NCBI RefSeq assembly: GCF_000321045.1
Contig: NZ_HE578949.1
Span: forward strand, 95,869-143,549
From: Phytobacter massiliensis JC163
GTDB taxonomy: Bacteria > Pseudomonadota > Gammaproteobacteria > Enterobacterales > Enterobacteriaceae
DNA: 47,681 nt
Reading direction: 5' to 3'
The notes beneath the pieces are model-generated. The model saw nothing but the letters and a program-made list of their open reading frames with translations, did no database searches and was not told the origin of the DNA. Positions 21,911 through 33,960 of the stretch are shown piece after piece (position 1 is the stretch's first letter; each line of letters starts with the position of its first letter). Made by a program: the position numbers and the translations under genes.

Positions 21911-22609
21911 TTAACGGCGAATCACATGCTTCACAATATACTTATTGGTATTCTGATAAATATCTGACAGATCAACCACCTGGTTATTCTGGGAATAGCT
22001 CACCGACTGCACCCGCAGCAGCAGGCTATTGACGGGCACTTGCAGCAGCCCGGCCTGTTCGCGGGTCGCCTGCACCGGGCTGTAGCTGCGGTGGCTCTCC
22101 AGAATAGTGATATTGCACTCTTTGCGAAAATAGTTGAATTTCGACTGTTCCATATTGCCAATGCTTAGCCAGGGAAACGGCGCTACCGGGATATAGCTGT
22201 TCTCGATCAGCACCGGAATGTCGTCGATAAGGCGCACCCGCCGGATATAGTAGACCTTCTCTCCCGGTTCGATTTTTAGCTGTTGGGCAATGGCCGGCGG
22301 CGCGTCGAGCAGGGTGAACTCGATAACTTTATTGACGTAGTTGGTCACGCCGACAATGTTCATCTGGTAGTTAAACCCGTCCAGCTCACCGCCGTGGTAG
22401 TTAATTTTCCGCGCCACAAACGAGCCGCTGCCGTGGCGTTTAACAATCAGCTTTTCACTCTCCAGTAGCGCCAGCGCCTTACGTACCGTCATCACCGACA
22501 CCTGCAACTCCTGCGCCAGCGCTTTTTCGCTCGGCAGAATATCGCCCACTTCATACTCTTCGCTGTTGATGCGTAATTTAATGGCGTTCGCCACGTTCTG
22601 GTATATCAC
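21911..22609 (-). CDS. GntR-family regulator with UTRA domain
   Basis: A 232-residue regulator. Residues 1-70 are the GntR winged HTH (LPSEKALAQELQVSVMTVRKALALLESE, RHGSGSFV); the rest is a UTRA effector domain (about 88-228; KVYYIRRVRLIDDIPVLIENSYIP). UTRA repressors of this type often sense a phosphorylated sugar. The start is GTG 22609 after GGAG. It is divergent from the EIICB/GH4 operon, and the 263-base region between them should hold its operator. Expected action: repress the alpha-glucoside operon until its 6-phosphate accumulates (inference). The identity of the ligand is not shown. Confidence 0.92.
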   Translation of the reverse strand: MIYQNVANAIKLRINSEEYEVGDILPSEKALAQELQVSVMTVRKALALLESEKLIVKRHGSGSFVARKINYHGGELDGFNYQMNIVGVTNYVNKVIEFTLLDAPPAIAQQLKIEPGEKVYYIRRVRLIDDIPVLIENSYIPVAPFPWLSIGNMEQSKFNYFRKECNITILESHRSYSPVQATREQAGLLQVPVNSLLLRVQSVSYSQNNQVVDLSDIYQNTNKYIVKHVIRR

Positions 22610-22755
22610 TTTTAGATCTCCTGAAAGCAGCGTGAAGAAGAGAGAGAAAACATAAGCTAATGAAAAATAGATAAATAATAAGAAAATGTAGTTCGGTTAT
22701 GGATAACTCATCTACAAAGCAAAGTAAATTTATATATATCTCGTCTACGTTATTG

Positions 22756-22771
22756 TATGACTCCCGTCACA
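22756..22771. promoter_or_regulatory. Putative CRP site before the alpha-glucoside operon
   Basis: TATGA-N6-TCACA followed by TTT, 9 of 10 core matches, lies in the GntR-EIICB divergent region. A candidate -10 (TAGGAT, 22812) is 48.5 bp from its centre, a class-I distance. No clear GntR operator palindrome was identified, though CTAC elements recur nearby. Confidence 0.6.
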
Positions 22772-22872
22772 TTTGCCGTTTTTCTGCCTCTGCCCGATGC
22801 GCTTCGCCACTTAGGATATTTTGCATATTCAGATTTTCCTGCAAGCAAATTGTGAGAGATGAGGGCGGGTAG

Positions 22873-25741
<2,869 letters not shown>

Positions 25742-25748
25742 ACGGTGC

Positions 25749-25773
25749 GGCCCGCGGTACTGCATCGCGGGCC
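25749..25773 (+). terminator. Terminator-like hairpin after the GH4 gene
   Basis: GGCCCGCG (25749-25756) pairs perfectly with CGCGGGCC (25766-25773) around nine bases, followed by TTCCCT. The T-run is weak. Confidence 0.6.
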
Positions 25774-25789
25774 TTCCCTGGTGGTGACG

Positions 25790-25828
25790 AAAAAAGGCGG
25801 CGCACGCGCTTCGGCGTGTCGCCGTTTT
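25790..25828. terminator. Bidirectional terminator between convergent genes
   Basis: AAAAAAGGCGGCGCACGC and GCGTGTCGCCGTTTT form an imperfect stem around GCTTCG with A-tract before and T-tract after. It sits at the end of the minus-strand iminopeptidase gene and after the plus-strand GH4 gene, serving both directions. Confidence 0.65.
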
Positions 25829-26717
25829 AGCTACTGGCGTTAAGAAAATCACTCACGGTCTGCATACAGAGCGCCCGCTCTTCCACATGCGGCATATGGC
25901 TGGAGTGTTCAAAAATGACCCATTGCGCTCCGGCAATTTTATCCTGAAACGGCTGCACCACTTCCGGCGTGGCCTCATCAAACCGCCCGGAAATGAGTAG
26001 GGTAGGGACGTTTATCGCCGCCAGCCGGTCAATAATGGTCCAGTGCTTCATACTGCCGATAACGTGGAACTCCGTCGGGCCGTTCATCGCGTGGTAGACC
26101 GTCGGGTCCGCGTCCATCGCGGCGAAGGTGCGGCTCACCTCCTCAGGCCAGGGATCGAGCCGACAGACGTGGCGCTGATAAAAGACCTGACTTGCCGCCT
26201 TATATTCCGGGCTGTCGAGCGTGCCCGCGGCTTCGTGCGCCAGCAGCGTCGCCTGCACCTGCGGCGGCAGTTCAGCCCGCAGGCGCGCTGCCCCCTCCAG
26301 CCACAGGGCCATTGACGCCGGGGAGTTGGCGATAATCAGCGCCTGCAACCCCGCTGGGCGCGTTACCGCATGCTCCGCCGCCAGCATGCCGCCCCAGGAC
26401 TGGCCCAGCAGGGCGTAGCGCGCAATCTCCAGGTGGCGCAGCAGGTTTTCAAGCTCATCCAGAAAGAGAGCCGGCTGCCAGAAGTCAGGGCTGGCGTCGG
26501 GCAAATGCGTGGATCGCCCGTTCCCCATCTGATCGTAATGGATCACGGCGCGCCCGGTTTCAGCAATATCCCGGAAGGCGTCAACATAGTCATGGGTGCA
26601 GCCCGGCCCGCCGTGGGCAACCACCAGCGGCGTCAGGCCGCTGTGCAGATCGCCGCAGATGCGATACCAGGTCTGCCAGGTGCGGAATGGGGCATAACCT
26701 TCGTGAATGGTGTACAT
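25827..26717 (-). CDS. Proline iminopeptidase-like alpha/beta hydrolase 1
   Basis: A 296-residue cytoplasmic alpha/beta hydrolase of peptidase family S33. The oxyanion motif HGGPG is at 35-39; the nucleophile is Ser107 in LLGQSWGG; Asp247 (SGRFDEAT) and His274 (SSHMPHVEE) complete the triad. YDQMGNGRS and the internal [10 protein letters not shown] are typical of proline iminopeptidases, which remove N-terminal Pro from peptides; in this subgroup small plant-derived amides may be the real substrate (inference). It follows the LuxR solo gene on the same strand, and a lux-box-like palindrome lies 61 bases before its ATG. A second pip gene lies on the other side of the regulator. Confidence 0.92.
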   Translation of the reverse strand: MYTIHEGYAPFRTWQTWYRICGDLHSGLTPLVVAHGGPGCTHDYVDAFRDIAETGRAVIHYDQMGNGRSTHLPDASPDFWQPALFLDELENLLRHLEIARYALLGQSWGGMLAAEHAVTRPAGLQALIIANSPASMALWLEGAARLRAELPPQVQATLLAHEAAGTLDSPEYKAASQVFYQRHVCRLDPWPEEVSRTFAAMDADPTVYHAMNGPTEFHVIGSMKHWTIIDRLAAINVPTLLISGRFDEATPEVVQPFQDKIAGAQWVIFEHSSHMPHVEERALCMQTVSDFLNASS

Positions 26718-26777
26718 AGACGTTAACCCTGTCAGTGAAGTTGCTGTCAGGGTAGAACGCGGGGAGCGCCGGTGAAC

Positions 26778-26795
26778 ACTAGCAAAAATACTAGT
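26778..26795. promoter_or_regulatory. Lux-box-like palindrome 1 (before pip1)
   Basis: ACTAG-N8-CTAGT, an 18-base perfect inverted repeat with A/T-rich centre. Its centre is about 30 bp before the expected -10 of pip1, fitting a -42 activator site. It overlaps the TAG stop codon of the LuxR gene (26791-26793). Fourteen of 18 bases match palindrome 2. Confidence 0.75.
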
Positions 26796-27561
26796 TATCC
26801 CCGTGCTGCTCTCCCTCCAGCAACCGGTAATGCAGCGCCCGCACCACCGCCTGCACGCGGTTCGTCGCCCCCAGCTTTCTGGCGGCGGTGTTCAGATGGA
26901 GGGTCACGGTCGCCACCGAGCGGTGCAGCTTGCGGGCGATCTCTTTCGCCGTCAGCCCCTCGGCGGACCAGGCCAGACACTCGCGCTCCCGGTTGCTTAA
27001 CTTCACGTGGCGGCAGGTGAGCATGGAGGCGTCAAACAGCGGGAACGCCGACTCCTGAAAACGGTGGGCCAGAAAAGTGAGCGAGGCCAGCGTATCGCCC
27101 AGTTCCCGCTCCGGCTGCGCGCCGGTAATGATGCCGGTTAGGGTGCCAAACCCGCCGTTGGGCAAATGCAGCGGCACCGTAGCCCCGCACGGCATGTCGT
27201 GGTCGCGCATATAGTGCGTCACCGCCTGGGCGTGGTCGTCCAGTTTTCCCTGTAATGCGCTGTTCTCCGGGCGCTGATAGGACCAGACAAACGGCGCGCA
27301 GCTTGCCAGCGCGCAGTGTTGTACCGGGTCGCGCTGGTAATAACCCCGCTCGCACCAGAGCTGGCGCATATCCTCCGGTACGTTGCGCATTTGCAGCAGC
27401 GACGGGGTAATCAGCTCCCCCTCCAGCGAGCGCGCAACCGGGGTGTAGTCGTAAATCATCGCGTCAAAGCCCAGCGCCCGCGTTTGCGAAAAGAGCGTGG
27501 CGAAGGCCGCTTCCAACCCGGCGGCCTCGCAGCCCGCAGGGCGTTCAATTTCAATGCGCAT
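26791..27561 (-). CDS. LuxR solo regulator (plant-signal-type quorum-sensing-like)
   Basis: A regulator of about 256 residues from ATG 27561, which has a strong GAGGGGGA ribosome site; an upstream ATG at 27627 is less likely. The N-terminal autoinducer-type domain (about 20-165) keeps Asp78-Pro79 and Trp93, but the residues aligned with TraR Trp57 and Tyr61 are Met65 and Trp69 ([20 protein letters not shown]). The Met/Trp pair is a known mark of the plant-responsive OryR/PipR subgroup, which does not sense AHLs. The C-terminal HTH (about 190-250; [22 protein letters not shown]) is intact. No luxI is present in the window. Flanked by two pip genes, it probably activates both through the two palindromes (inference). 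Confidence 0.93.
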   Translation of the reverse strand: MRIEIERPAGCEAAGLEAAFATLFSQTRALGFDAMIYDYTPVARSLEGELITPSLLQMRNVPEDMRQLWCERGYYQRDPVQHCALASCAPFVWSYQRPENSALQGKLDDHAQAVTHYMRDHDMPCGATVPLHLPNGGFGTLTGIITGAQPERELGDTLASLTFLAHRFQESAFPLFDASMLTCRHVKLSNRERECLAWSAEGLTAKEIARKLHRSVATVTLHLNTAARKLGATNRVQAVVRALHYRLLEGEQHGDN

Positions 27562-27660
27562 TGCTCCCCCTCGTTCGAAACAGCGCCCCGGCACGGTTTG
27601 TGCAACGGGGTCTATGGCAACGACCATGCAAAACCAGTGCCGTCCCGGCGCGACAGAAAA

Positions 27661-27678
27661 CCTAGCATTTTTGCTAAC
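27661..27678. promoter_or_regulatory. Lux-box-like palindrome 2 (before pip2)
   Basis: CCTAG-N8-CTAAC, matching palindrome 1 at 14 of 18 bases when reverse complemented (shared core TAGCAAAAAT). It ends 66 bases before the pip2 ATG, almost the same distance as palindrome 1 from pip1, and about 32 bp before a candidate -10 (TAGCGT). Confidence 0.7.
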
Positions 27679-27743
27679 TGTTCAGCGCCGGGGCTTGCCA
27701 GTAGCGTTGATAACAACAGCGGGGTAGTGATGAGGAACAGAGC

Positions 27744-28643
27744 ATGTGGAGCGAAACAGTAGCGGATCGCCGTCATGATATTGCGGTGGAAGGGTATAAC
27801 GTGGTGGCCTGGGAATTCGGCGAGGGCGATGAGGTGGTGCTCTGCCTGAACGGCGGGCCGGGGCTGCCCTGCGACTACCTGCGCGAGGCCCACTCCTGCC
27901 TGAAAAACCACGGCTACCGGGTGATTGCTTTCGACCAGCTTGGCACCGGCAAGTCTGACCGTCCCAACGATCCCCGCCTGTGGACCATGGCGCGCTATGT
28001 CAAAGAGGTGGAAACCGTGCGCCGTACTCTCGGCCTCGGTCCGGTGCATCTGCTTGGTCACTCATGGGGCGGCTGGCTGGCTATTGAGGTGGCGCTGCAC
28101 CATCCTGGGGCGGTCCGCTCGCTGATTCTGGAGAATACGGTGGCGGATATGCCGCACCTGATATCAGAACTGAACCGCCTGCGCGGCGCGCTGGGGGCGG
28201 AAACGGTGGCGATGATGCAGCGTTACGAAGCGCTTGGCTGGCTGGAGCATCCGGCCTACCAGGCGGCTATCACCCTGCTTAACTACCGCCACGTCTGCCG
28301 CCTTGACGTCTGGCCAGAGCCCGTTCGCCGCTCGCTGGACGACTGGAACCAGGGGCCGTACCTGGCGCTACAGGGGCCGAATGAGTTTCTCTATACCGGC
28401 TCGCTGAAGGCGTGGGATCGCAGCGCGGACCTGGCGGCCATTCGCGTTCCTTGCCTTATCACCACCGGGCAGCACGATGAGCTGACCCCCGCCTGCGCCA
28501 TGAAGATGCAGCAGGGGCTGGCGGAATCCGAGCTTCACGTCTTTCCCAACAGCAGCCACATGCCGTTCTACGAAGAGCCGCAGGCCTACTACCCGGTACT
28601 GCTCGACTTTCTCGCGCGTCAGCGCGCCGCCGGAGGACGCTGA
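27744..28643 (+). CDS. Proline iminopeptidase-like alpha/beta hydrolase 2
   Basis: A 299-residue S33-type hydrolase, paralogous to the gene at 25827. NGGPG (36-40), Ser107 in LLGHSWGG, Asp245 in TGQHDELT and His272 in NSSHMPFYEE form the expected active site. Shared blocks such as YxHVCRLDxWPE with the first copy show common ancestry, though the rest differs. GAGGA precedes ATG 27744. Its stop overlaps the next permease gene by one base (TGATG), so it is the first gene of a six-gene operon with the ABC importer. This links hydrolysis of the imported compound to its uptake (inference). A lux-box-like site lies upstream. Confidence 0.92.
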   Translation: MWSETVADRRHDIAVEGYNVVAWEFGEGDEVVLCLNGGPGLPCDYLREAHSCLKNHGYRVIAFDQLGTGKSDRPNDPRLWTMARYVKEVETVRRTLGLGPVHLLGHSWGGWLAIEVALHHPGAVRSLILENTVADMPHLISELNRLRGALGAETVAMMQRYEALGWLEHPAYQAAITLLNYRHVCRLDVWPEPVRRSLDDWNQGPYLALQGPNEFLYTGSLKAWDRSADLAAIRVPCLITTGQHDELTPACAMKMQQGLAESELHVFPNSSHMPFYEEPQAYYPVLLDFLARQRAAGGR

Positions 28644-29581
28644 TGCATCGTTACCGCTTTCTGCTGTTTCGCCCGCTGCAGCTTCTGCCGGTGCTGCTGG
28701 GGATAAGCATCATCACGTTTGCCATGGTGCGGGCCATTCCCGGCGATCCGGCGCGCATTCTGCTGGGGGTACGCAGCACGCCCGCCGCGCTGGCGCGGAT
28801 TCGCGCGCAGTTCGGGCTGGACGAGCCTTTGTGGGTGCAGTACGGCTACTTTCTTCGCAACCTGTTACAGGGCGAGTTGGGAAAATCCATTGTTTACCGG
28901 GTGGATACCCTCAAACTCATTGGCTCGCGCCTTGAGCCCACGCTGTGGCTGGTGCTGGGCAGCGTCATGCTGGCGGTCGCGCTGACGGTGCCGCTGGCTG
29001 CGCTGGCGGCAAGGCAGCGCGGGCGGCTCGCCGATCAGCTTATCCGCCTTTTCACCACCGCCGGGTTGGGGTTTCCTGCTTTCTGGCTCGGCATCATGAT
29101 GATTATCGTCTTTAGCGTGGTGCTGGGCTGGTTCCCGGTATCCGGCTACGGCAGCGATTTTACCGACCAGCTGCACCATATGACGCTGCCCTGTCTTACC
29201 GTGGCGCTGGCGCTGTCGGCGGTGCTTATTCGCAATCTGCGCGCCAGCCTGCTCATGGAGATGAACAGCGACTATGTGGTGGCCGCGCGCGCGCGGGGCC
29301 AGCAGGAGAGCCGCATCTTCTGGCGACACGTGATGCCCAATTCGCTGGTGCCGACGCTCAATCTGCTGGCGGTCAATATCGGCTGGCTTATTGGCAGCAC
29401 GGTGGTGATTGAGAGCGTCTTCGCCATTCCCGGCCTCGGCCAGCTTCTGGTAAAAGCCATTTTTAGCCGCGACTACATGGTGGTGCAGGGGGTGGTGATG
29501 GTCTTCGCCCTCGCCACGGTGGCGGTGAACCTGCTGGCGGACGTGCTGACGGTGGCGCTGGACCCGAGGGTAAAACTATGA
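28643..29581 (+). CDS. Peptide ABC transporter permease (DppB-type)
   Basis: A 312-residue inner-membrane permease of the DppB/OppB group. Family motifs are visible: VLLGISIITFAMVRAIPGDPA at the first helix, FGLDEPLWVQY, and the EAA-like cytoplasmic loop VVAARARGQQESRIFWRHVMPNSL that contacts the ATPase. About six transmembrane segments are predicted. It overlaps pip2 by one base and the next permease by four. Together with the DppC-, DppD-, DppF-type and binding-protein genes it forms a complete importer for a peptide or peptide-like compound. Confidence 0.92.
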   Translation: MHRYRFLLFRPLQLLPVLLGISIITFAMVRAIPGDPARILLGVRSTPAALARIRAQFGLDEPLWVQYGYFLRNLLQGELGKSIVYRVDTLKLIGSRLEPTLWLVLGSVMLAVALTVPLAALAARQRGRLADQLIRLFTTAGLGFPAFWLGIMMIIVFSVVLGWFPVSGYGSDFTDQLHHMTLPCLTVALALSAVLIRNLRASLLMEMNSDYVVAARARGQQESRIFWRHVMPNSLVPTLNLLAVNIGWLIGSTVVIESVFAIPGLGQLLVKAIFSRDYMVVQGVVMVFALATVAVNLLADVLTVALDPRVKL

Positions 29582-30423
29582 ACGCGTTAACCCAGGCCGC
29601 CGCGCTGCGGCGGCGGATACTCCCCCGCCAGCATGCCCTGAGCGCCGGAGCGATGGTTGTCGGGCTGTGGCTGTTTGTCGCCTGCTTCGCGCCGTGGCTG
29701 GCGCCGTTTGATCCGGTCGCGCAGGATACCGCCGCCAGCCTCCTGCCGCCCGGCGGCGCGCACCTGTTCGGCACCGATAATTTTGGCCGCGATATCTTCT
29801 CCCGGGTGCTGTGGGGGGCGCGGGTCGATCTGCAAATCTGCCTGCTGGGGGTTATCTTCCCCTTTATGCTCGGCACCGTACTCGGTGCGCTGGCGGGCTA
29901 CCTCGGCGGCGCGGTGGACGCGCTCATCATGCGGGTTATCGATATTGTGCTGGCCTTTCCCTTTCTGGTGCTGATGCTGGCGATCATCGCCATTCTCGGG
30001 CCGGGGCTGGGCAGTTTTTACATTGCGATGGCGATGGTCGGCTGGGTCTCCTATGCCCGGCTGGTGCGCGCCCAGGTATTAACCCTTAAACAGCGGGACT
30101 TTATTCTGGCGGCGCGCAGCCTCGGTTACGGCCACGGACGGGTGCTGTTTCGCCACCTGCTGCCGAATGCGCTCACCGGGGCGCTGGTCTTCTCCATGTC
30201 CGACTGCGTGCTGGTGCTGCTCAACGGCGCGGCGGTGAGCTACCTCGGCCTCGGCGTGCAGCCGCCCACCGCTGAATGGGGAGTCATGGTAGCGGAAGGG
30301 CAGAGTTTTATTACCACCGCCTGGTGGATAACCACCTTTCCGGGGCTGGCGATTGTGCTGCTGGCGATGGGGTTCAGCCTGTTGGCCGACGGCCTGGGCG
30401 ATAAGCTGGGGGAGAGAGTATGA
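29578..30423 (+). CDS. Peptide ABC transporter permease (DppC-type)
   Basis: A 281-residue inner-membrane permease of the DppC/OppC group. The N-terminal anchor helix is followed by LFGTDNFGRDIFSRVLWGAR, diagnostic of this subunit, and by the EAA loop with ILAARSLGYGHGRVLFRHLLPNA. About six membrane segments are predicted. It starts inside the stop of the DppB-type gene (ATGA overlap) and overlaps the ATPase gene by 4 bases, consistent with translational coupling. It would pair with the other permease in the heterodimeric channel. Confidence 0.92.
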   Translation: MNALTQAAALRRRILPRQHALSAGAMVVGLWLFVACFAPWLAPFDPVAQDTAASLLPPGGAHLFGTDNFGRDIFSRVLWGARVDLQICLLGVIFPFMLGTVLGALAGYLGGAVDALIMRVIDIVLAFPFLVLMLAIIAILGPGLGSFYIAMAMVGWVSYARLVRAQVLTLKQRDFILAARSLGYGHGRVLFRHLLPNALTGALVFSMSDCVLVLLNGAAVSYLGLGVQPPTAEWGVMVAEGQSFITTAWWITTFPGLAIVLLAMGFSLLADGLGDKLGERV

Positions 30424-31403
30424 GTCTGTTAACGGTGTCGCAGCTTAGCGTCGCGCGCGGGCCGGATATTGCGCTGGTGGACAAGGTCTCTTTTCAGCTT
30501 AACGCCGGGGAGATGTTGGGGCTGGTAGGGGAGAGCGGCTCCGGCAAAACCGTCACCTGCCGGGCCATGATGCGTCTGCTCCCTGGGCAGGGGCTACGAA
30601 TCAGCGGCGGCGAAGTGCGGTTGGGCGGGCGGGATCTGCTGACCTTGAGCGACGCGCAGATGTCCCGGGTGCGCGGGCGGGAGATCGGCATGATCTTCCA
30701 GAATCCGGCAAGCCATCTCAACCCGGTCATGACCATCGGCGAGCAGATAGCCGAAAGCCGCCGCCTGCATTTCGGCGCCAGCCGCCGTCAGGCGCGGGAG
30801 GCTGCCAAAGAGCTGCTGCGCCAGGTGGGGATTCCCGACCCGCAGCGCCGTCTCGACAACTATCCGCACGAGTTCTCCGGCGGTATGCGCCAGCGGGCGA
30901 TGATCGCGGTGGCGCTGGCCTGCGAGCCTGCGCTGCTGATTGCTGACGAACCCACCACCGCCCTCGACGTGACCGTACAGATGCAGATCCTGCGGCTGCT
31001 GAGCGATCTGCGCCAGCAGCTGGGGCTGGCGGTGATCATGATCACCCACGACCTCGGCGTGGTCGCCCAGACCTGCGATCGCATCGCGGTGATGTACGGC
31101 GGACGGCTGTGCGAGTCCGGGGGCAAACGCGACGTGCTTGCTGCGCCGCTGCATCGCTATACCGAAGGGCTGATAGCCTGCCAGCCGGGTAGCGAAGGGG
31201 GGCAGGGCAGGCTCGCCACCATCAGCGGGCAACCGCCGGTCGCCGACCGCTTTCCTTCGGGCTGCCGTTTTCATCCGCGCTGCGCGGCGGCCAGCGATAT
31301 CTGCCGTCAGCAACAGCCGCCGTTGTGTCTGGGGCAGAATAGCCTGAGCCATGCGGCGGCCTGCCATCATCCACTGCGGGCGCTTCGCCGGGAGGCTGTA
31401 TGA
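30420..31403 (+). CDS. Peptide ABC transporter ATPase (DppD-type)
   Basis: A 327-residue cytoplasmic ATPase. Walker A is GESGSGKT (about residues 38-45), signature FSGGMRQR, Walker [13 protein letters not shown], and the switch His in MITHDLG. The C-terminal part carries the oligopeptide/dipeptide-family extension with CRFHPRC, which holds cysteines thought to bind a cluster. The order and 4-base overlaps place it in the pip2-ABC operon. With the next ATPase it should form the heterodimer powering uptake. All key residues look intact. Confidence 0.93.
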   Translation: MSLLTVSQLSVARGPDIALVDKVSFQLNAGEMLGLVGESGSGKTVTCRAMMRLLPGQGLRISGGEVRLGGRDLLTLSDAQMSRVRGREIGMIFQNPASHLNPVMTIGEQIAESRRLHFGASRRQAREAAKELLRQVGIPDPQRRLDNYPHEFSGGMRQRAMIAVALACEPALLIADEPTTALDVTVQMQILRLLSDLRQQLGLAVIMITHDLGVVAQTCDRIAVMYGGRLCESGGKRDVLAAPLHRYTEGLIACQPGSEGGQGRLATISGQPPVADRFPSGCRFHPRCAAASDICRQQQPPLCLGQNSLSHAAACHHPLRALRREAV

Positions 31404-32434
31404 CCACATCCGCAAACTGGCCGTTACTGGAGGCGGACAATGTTTCCGTCACTTTTCCCGTCTCTGGCGGCCTGTTCACGGCAAAAAAGCGGGTTCACGC
31501 CGTGAGCAATGTGACGCTCAGCATCGCGCCCGGCGAGACGCTGGGCCTGGTGGGCGAGTCCGGCAGCGGCAAAAGCACCCTTGGCCGGGCGCTGCTGCAG
31601 CTGGAGCACATCGCCGACGGCGAAGTGCGTTTTGACGGTCAGCGCGTTACCCACGGCCTGCGCAGCGACGTGGCGCGGCTGCGTCAGCAGACGGCGATGA
31701 TCTTCCAGGACCCGTTCGCCTCCCTAAATCCGCGCCAGACCATCGGCGAAAGCATTGCCGAGGTGCTGCGGGTGCATAAGAAAGTCGCGCGTCCGGCCAT
31801 CGCCGCGCGGGTGGCGGAACTGCTGACGCGGGTAGGTTTGCGCCCCGAGCAGGCCAGCGTGCGCCCCGGCCAGCTTAGCGGCGGCCAGTGCCAGCGCGCC
31901 GGTATCGCCAGGGCGCTGGCGATGGAGCCGCGGCTGATTGTCGCCGATGAGTGCGTGGCCGCGCTGGATGTCTCCATTCAGGGGCAGATCGTGAATCTGC
32001 TGATGGAGCTGCGGGAGACGATGGGGCTGGCTATTTTGTTTATCGCCCACGATCTGGCGATTGTCCGTCGCCTGTGCGATCGCGTGGCGGTGATGTATCT
32101 GGGGCGGATCGTCGAAAGCGGCCCGTCGGAAGCGGTTTTCCGCTCGCCTCGCCACCCTTACACCGCCGCGCTGGTGGCGGCGATTCCGGAGATTGACCCG
32201 GACAAAACGCTGCCAACCGACCCGTTAGGGGGCGAGCCGCCGAGTCCGGTTGCTATTCCACAGGGCTGCGCGTTTCACCCGCGCTGCCCCTATGCGCAGG
32301 TGCAGTGCCGCACCGACGCGCCACCTACACGGCGTCATGCCGAACACGTCTGGTCCTGCGTACTGATGCAGGCCGGCGATAACGCGATTTTTCCATTGAC
32401 CGGGGGATATAAAGATGAAGCGCAGGCATGTTAA
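31400..32434 (+). CDS. Peptide ABC transporter ATPase (DppF-type)
   Basis: A 344-residue ATPase. Walker A is GESGSGKS, signature LSGGQCQR (Cys where Arg is usual), Walker B LIVADECVAALD (Cys-Val-Ala where Pro-Val-Ser is usual), and the switch His in FIAHDLA. These substitutions leave the catalytic Glu of Walker B in place, so activity is expected but they are uncommon. The C-terminal CAFHPRCPYAQ extension is family-typical. Its last 20 bases overlap the start of the binding-protein gene. It completes the ATPase pair with the DppD-type subunit. Confidence 0.92.
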   Translation: MTTSANWPLLEADNVSVTFPVSGGLFTAKKRVHAVSNVTLSIAPGETLGLVGESGSGKSTLGRALLQLEHIADGEVRFDGQRVTHGLRSDVARLRQQTAMIFQDPFASLNPRQTIGESIAEVLRVHKKVARPAIAARVAELLTRVGLRPEQASVRPGQLSGGQCQRAGIARALAMEPRLIVADECVAALDVSIQGQIVNLLMELRETMGLAILFIAHDLAIVRRLCDRVAVMYLGRIVESGPSEAVFRSPRHPYTAALVAAIPEIDPDKTLPTDPLGGEPPSPVAIPQGCAFHPRCPYAQVQCRTDAPPTRRHAEHVWSCVLMQAGDNAIFPLTGGYKDEAQAC

Positions 32435-33929
32435 GTTTCTGGCGGCGAGCCTCTTTCTGGCGCTCAGCGCGGCGAGCGAGGTCGCGCAGGCGGCCGGGGT
32501 GTTAACCATTGGCCGTCGTGAGGACAGCACCACTTTCGATCCGATTAAATCGGCGCAAAACGCCGATAACTGGGTCTTCTCTAACGTGTTTGATCCGCTG
32601 GTGCGGGTCGATAAAACCGGCACTAAACTGGAGCCGGGCGTGGCGGAAAGCTGGACCGTTTCCCAGGACGGCAAGGTCTATACCTTTAAAATCCGCGATA
32701 CCCAATTCTCCGACGGGTCGCCGCTTACCGCCGCCGACGCGGTGTTTAGCCTGCTGCGCATCCGCGATGATGAAGGCTCCCTGTGGCGCGACTCCTACAG
32801 CATTATCGACAACGCCGAAGCGCCGGACCCGCGCACCCTGGTCGTCACGCTGAAATCGCCCTCCGCGCCGTTCCTGTCCCAGCTGGCGCTGCCGAACGCG
32901 TCGATTATCTCGGAGAAGGCATTCAAGGCGGAAGGGGCGGATGAGTTCGCCGAGAAGCCGGTCGGCTCCGGCGCGTTCAGCGTGAAAGAGTGGCTGCGCG
33001 GCGAGAAAGTGGTACTGGTGAAGAACCCGCTGTTCTGGCAGGCGAAAAACGTCAGCCTTGACGGCGTGGACTGGCTGACCATTCCCGACGACAACACCCG
33101 CATGCTGAAAGTGCAGGCAGGGGAACTGGACGCCGCCCTGACGGTGCCGTTCTCGCGCATTGCCTCCCTGCAAAAAGACAGCAATCTGAAAGTAGCGCTG
33201 GACCCTTCAACCCGCGAAGACCACCTGCTGATTAACCACGCCCACGGCAAGCTGGGGCAGGTAGAGGTGCGCCAGGCGCTGGATTTCGCCATCGACAAAG
33301 CGGCTATCGTCAAAACCGTCACCTTCGGCTATGGCCAGGTCGCTAACTCGTATATTCCCGCCGGGGCGCTCTACCACTACAACGATAATCTGATGCGGCC
33401 TTACGATCCGCAGAAAGCGAAAGAGATGCTGAAAGCGGCGGGCGCGGCCGACCTGTCGCTGAATTACGTGGTGAACGCCGGAGACGAAGTGGATGAGCAG
33501 ATTGCGATTCTGCTGCAGCAGCAGCTGGCGAAAGCCGGGGTGAAGGTAAACCTGCAAAAAGTCGACCCCAGCCAGAGCTGGGATATGCTGGTTGCCGGGG
33601 AGTACGACATTTCGGTGATGTACTGGACCAACGATATCCTCGACCCGGACCAGAAAACCACCTTCGTATTGGGCCATGACGCCAATATGAACTACATGAC
33701 CCGCTATAAAAATGACAAGGTGAAATCCCTGGTGGCTGCCGCACGCGTGGAGATGGACCCTAAAAAACGCGAACAGATGTATATCGACCTGCAAAAAATG
33801 GCGAAAGCGGACGTGAACTGGGTAGATCTCTACTACAGCCCGTACCGCAACGTCAGCCGTAAAAACATCGATGGCTTCTACCAGAACCCGTTAGGGCGCT
33901 TCTTCCTTGAAGACACCGTGAAGCACTAA
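32415..33929 (+). CDS. Peptide-binding protein of an ABC importer (SBP family 5)
   Basis: A 504-residue periplasmic binding protein. Residues 1-26 form a signal peptide (FLAASLFLALSAASEVAQA). The mature part has family-5 features: RREDSTTFDPIKS, PGVAESWTVSQDGKVYTFKIR, FSDGSPLTAADAVFS, and a C-terminal lobe with YYSPYRN. No lipobox is seen, so it is soluble. It begins within the 3' end of the ATPase gene (20-base overlap) after a GGGGGAT site. It is last in the operon, unusual for binding proteins, which are more often first. In related LuxR-solo loci this transporter is needed for response to the plant signal (established for PipR; inferred here). Confidence 0.93.
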   Translation: MKRRHVKFLAASLFLALSAASEVAQAAGVLTIGRREDSTTFDPIKSAQNADNWVFSNVFDPLVRVDKTGTKLEPGVAESWTVSQDGKVYTFKIRDTQFSDGSPLTAADAVFSLLRIRDDEGSLWRDSYSIIDNAEAPDPRTLVVTLKSPSAPFLSQLALPNASIISEKAFKAEGADEFAEKPVGSGAFSVKEWLRGEKVVLVKNPLFWQAKNVSLDGVDWLTIPDDNTRMLKVQAGELDAALTVPFSRIASLQKDSNLKVALDPSTREDHLLINHAHGKLGQVEVRQALDFAIDKAAIVKTVTFGYGQVANSYIPAGALYHYNDNLMRPYDPQKAKEMLKAAGAADLSLNYVVNAGDEVDEQIAILLQQQLAKAGVKVNLQKVDPSQSWDMLVAGEYDISVMYWTNDILDPDQKTTFVLGHDANMNYMTRYKNDKVKSLVAAARVEMDPKKREQMYIDLQKMAKADVNWVDLYYSPYRNVSRKNIDGFYQNPLGRFFLEDTVKH

Positions 33930-33935
33930 GGCCGC

Positions 33936-33957
33936 CGCCGGGCGTTTGCGCCCGGCG
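33936..33957. terminator. GC-rich hairpin between convergent operons
   Basis: CGCCGGGCG (33936-33944) pairs perfectly with CGCCCGGCG (33949-33957) around TTTG, between the binding-protein gene and the minus-strand DUF2474 gene. There is no T-run; a stabilising or REP-like role is also possible. Confidence 0.6.
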
Positions 33958-33960
33958 CGC

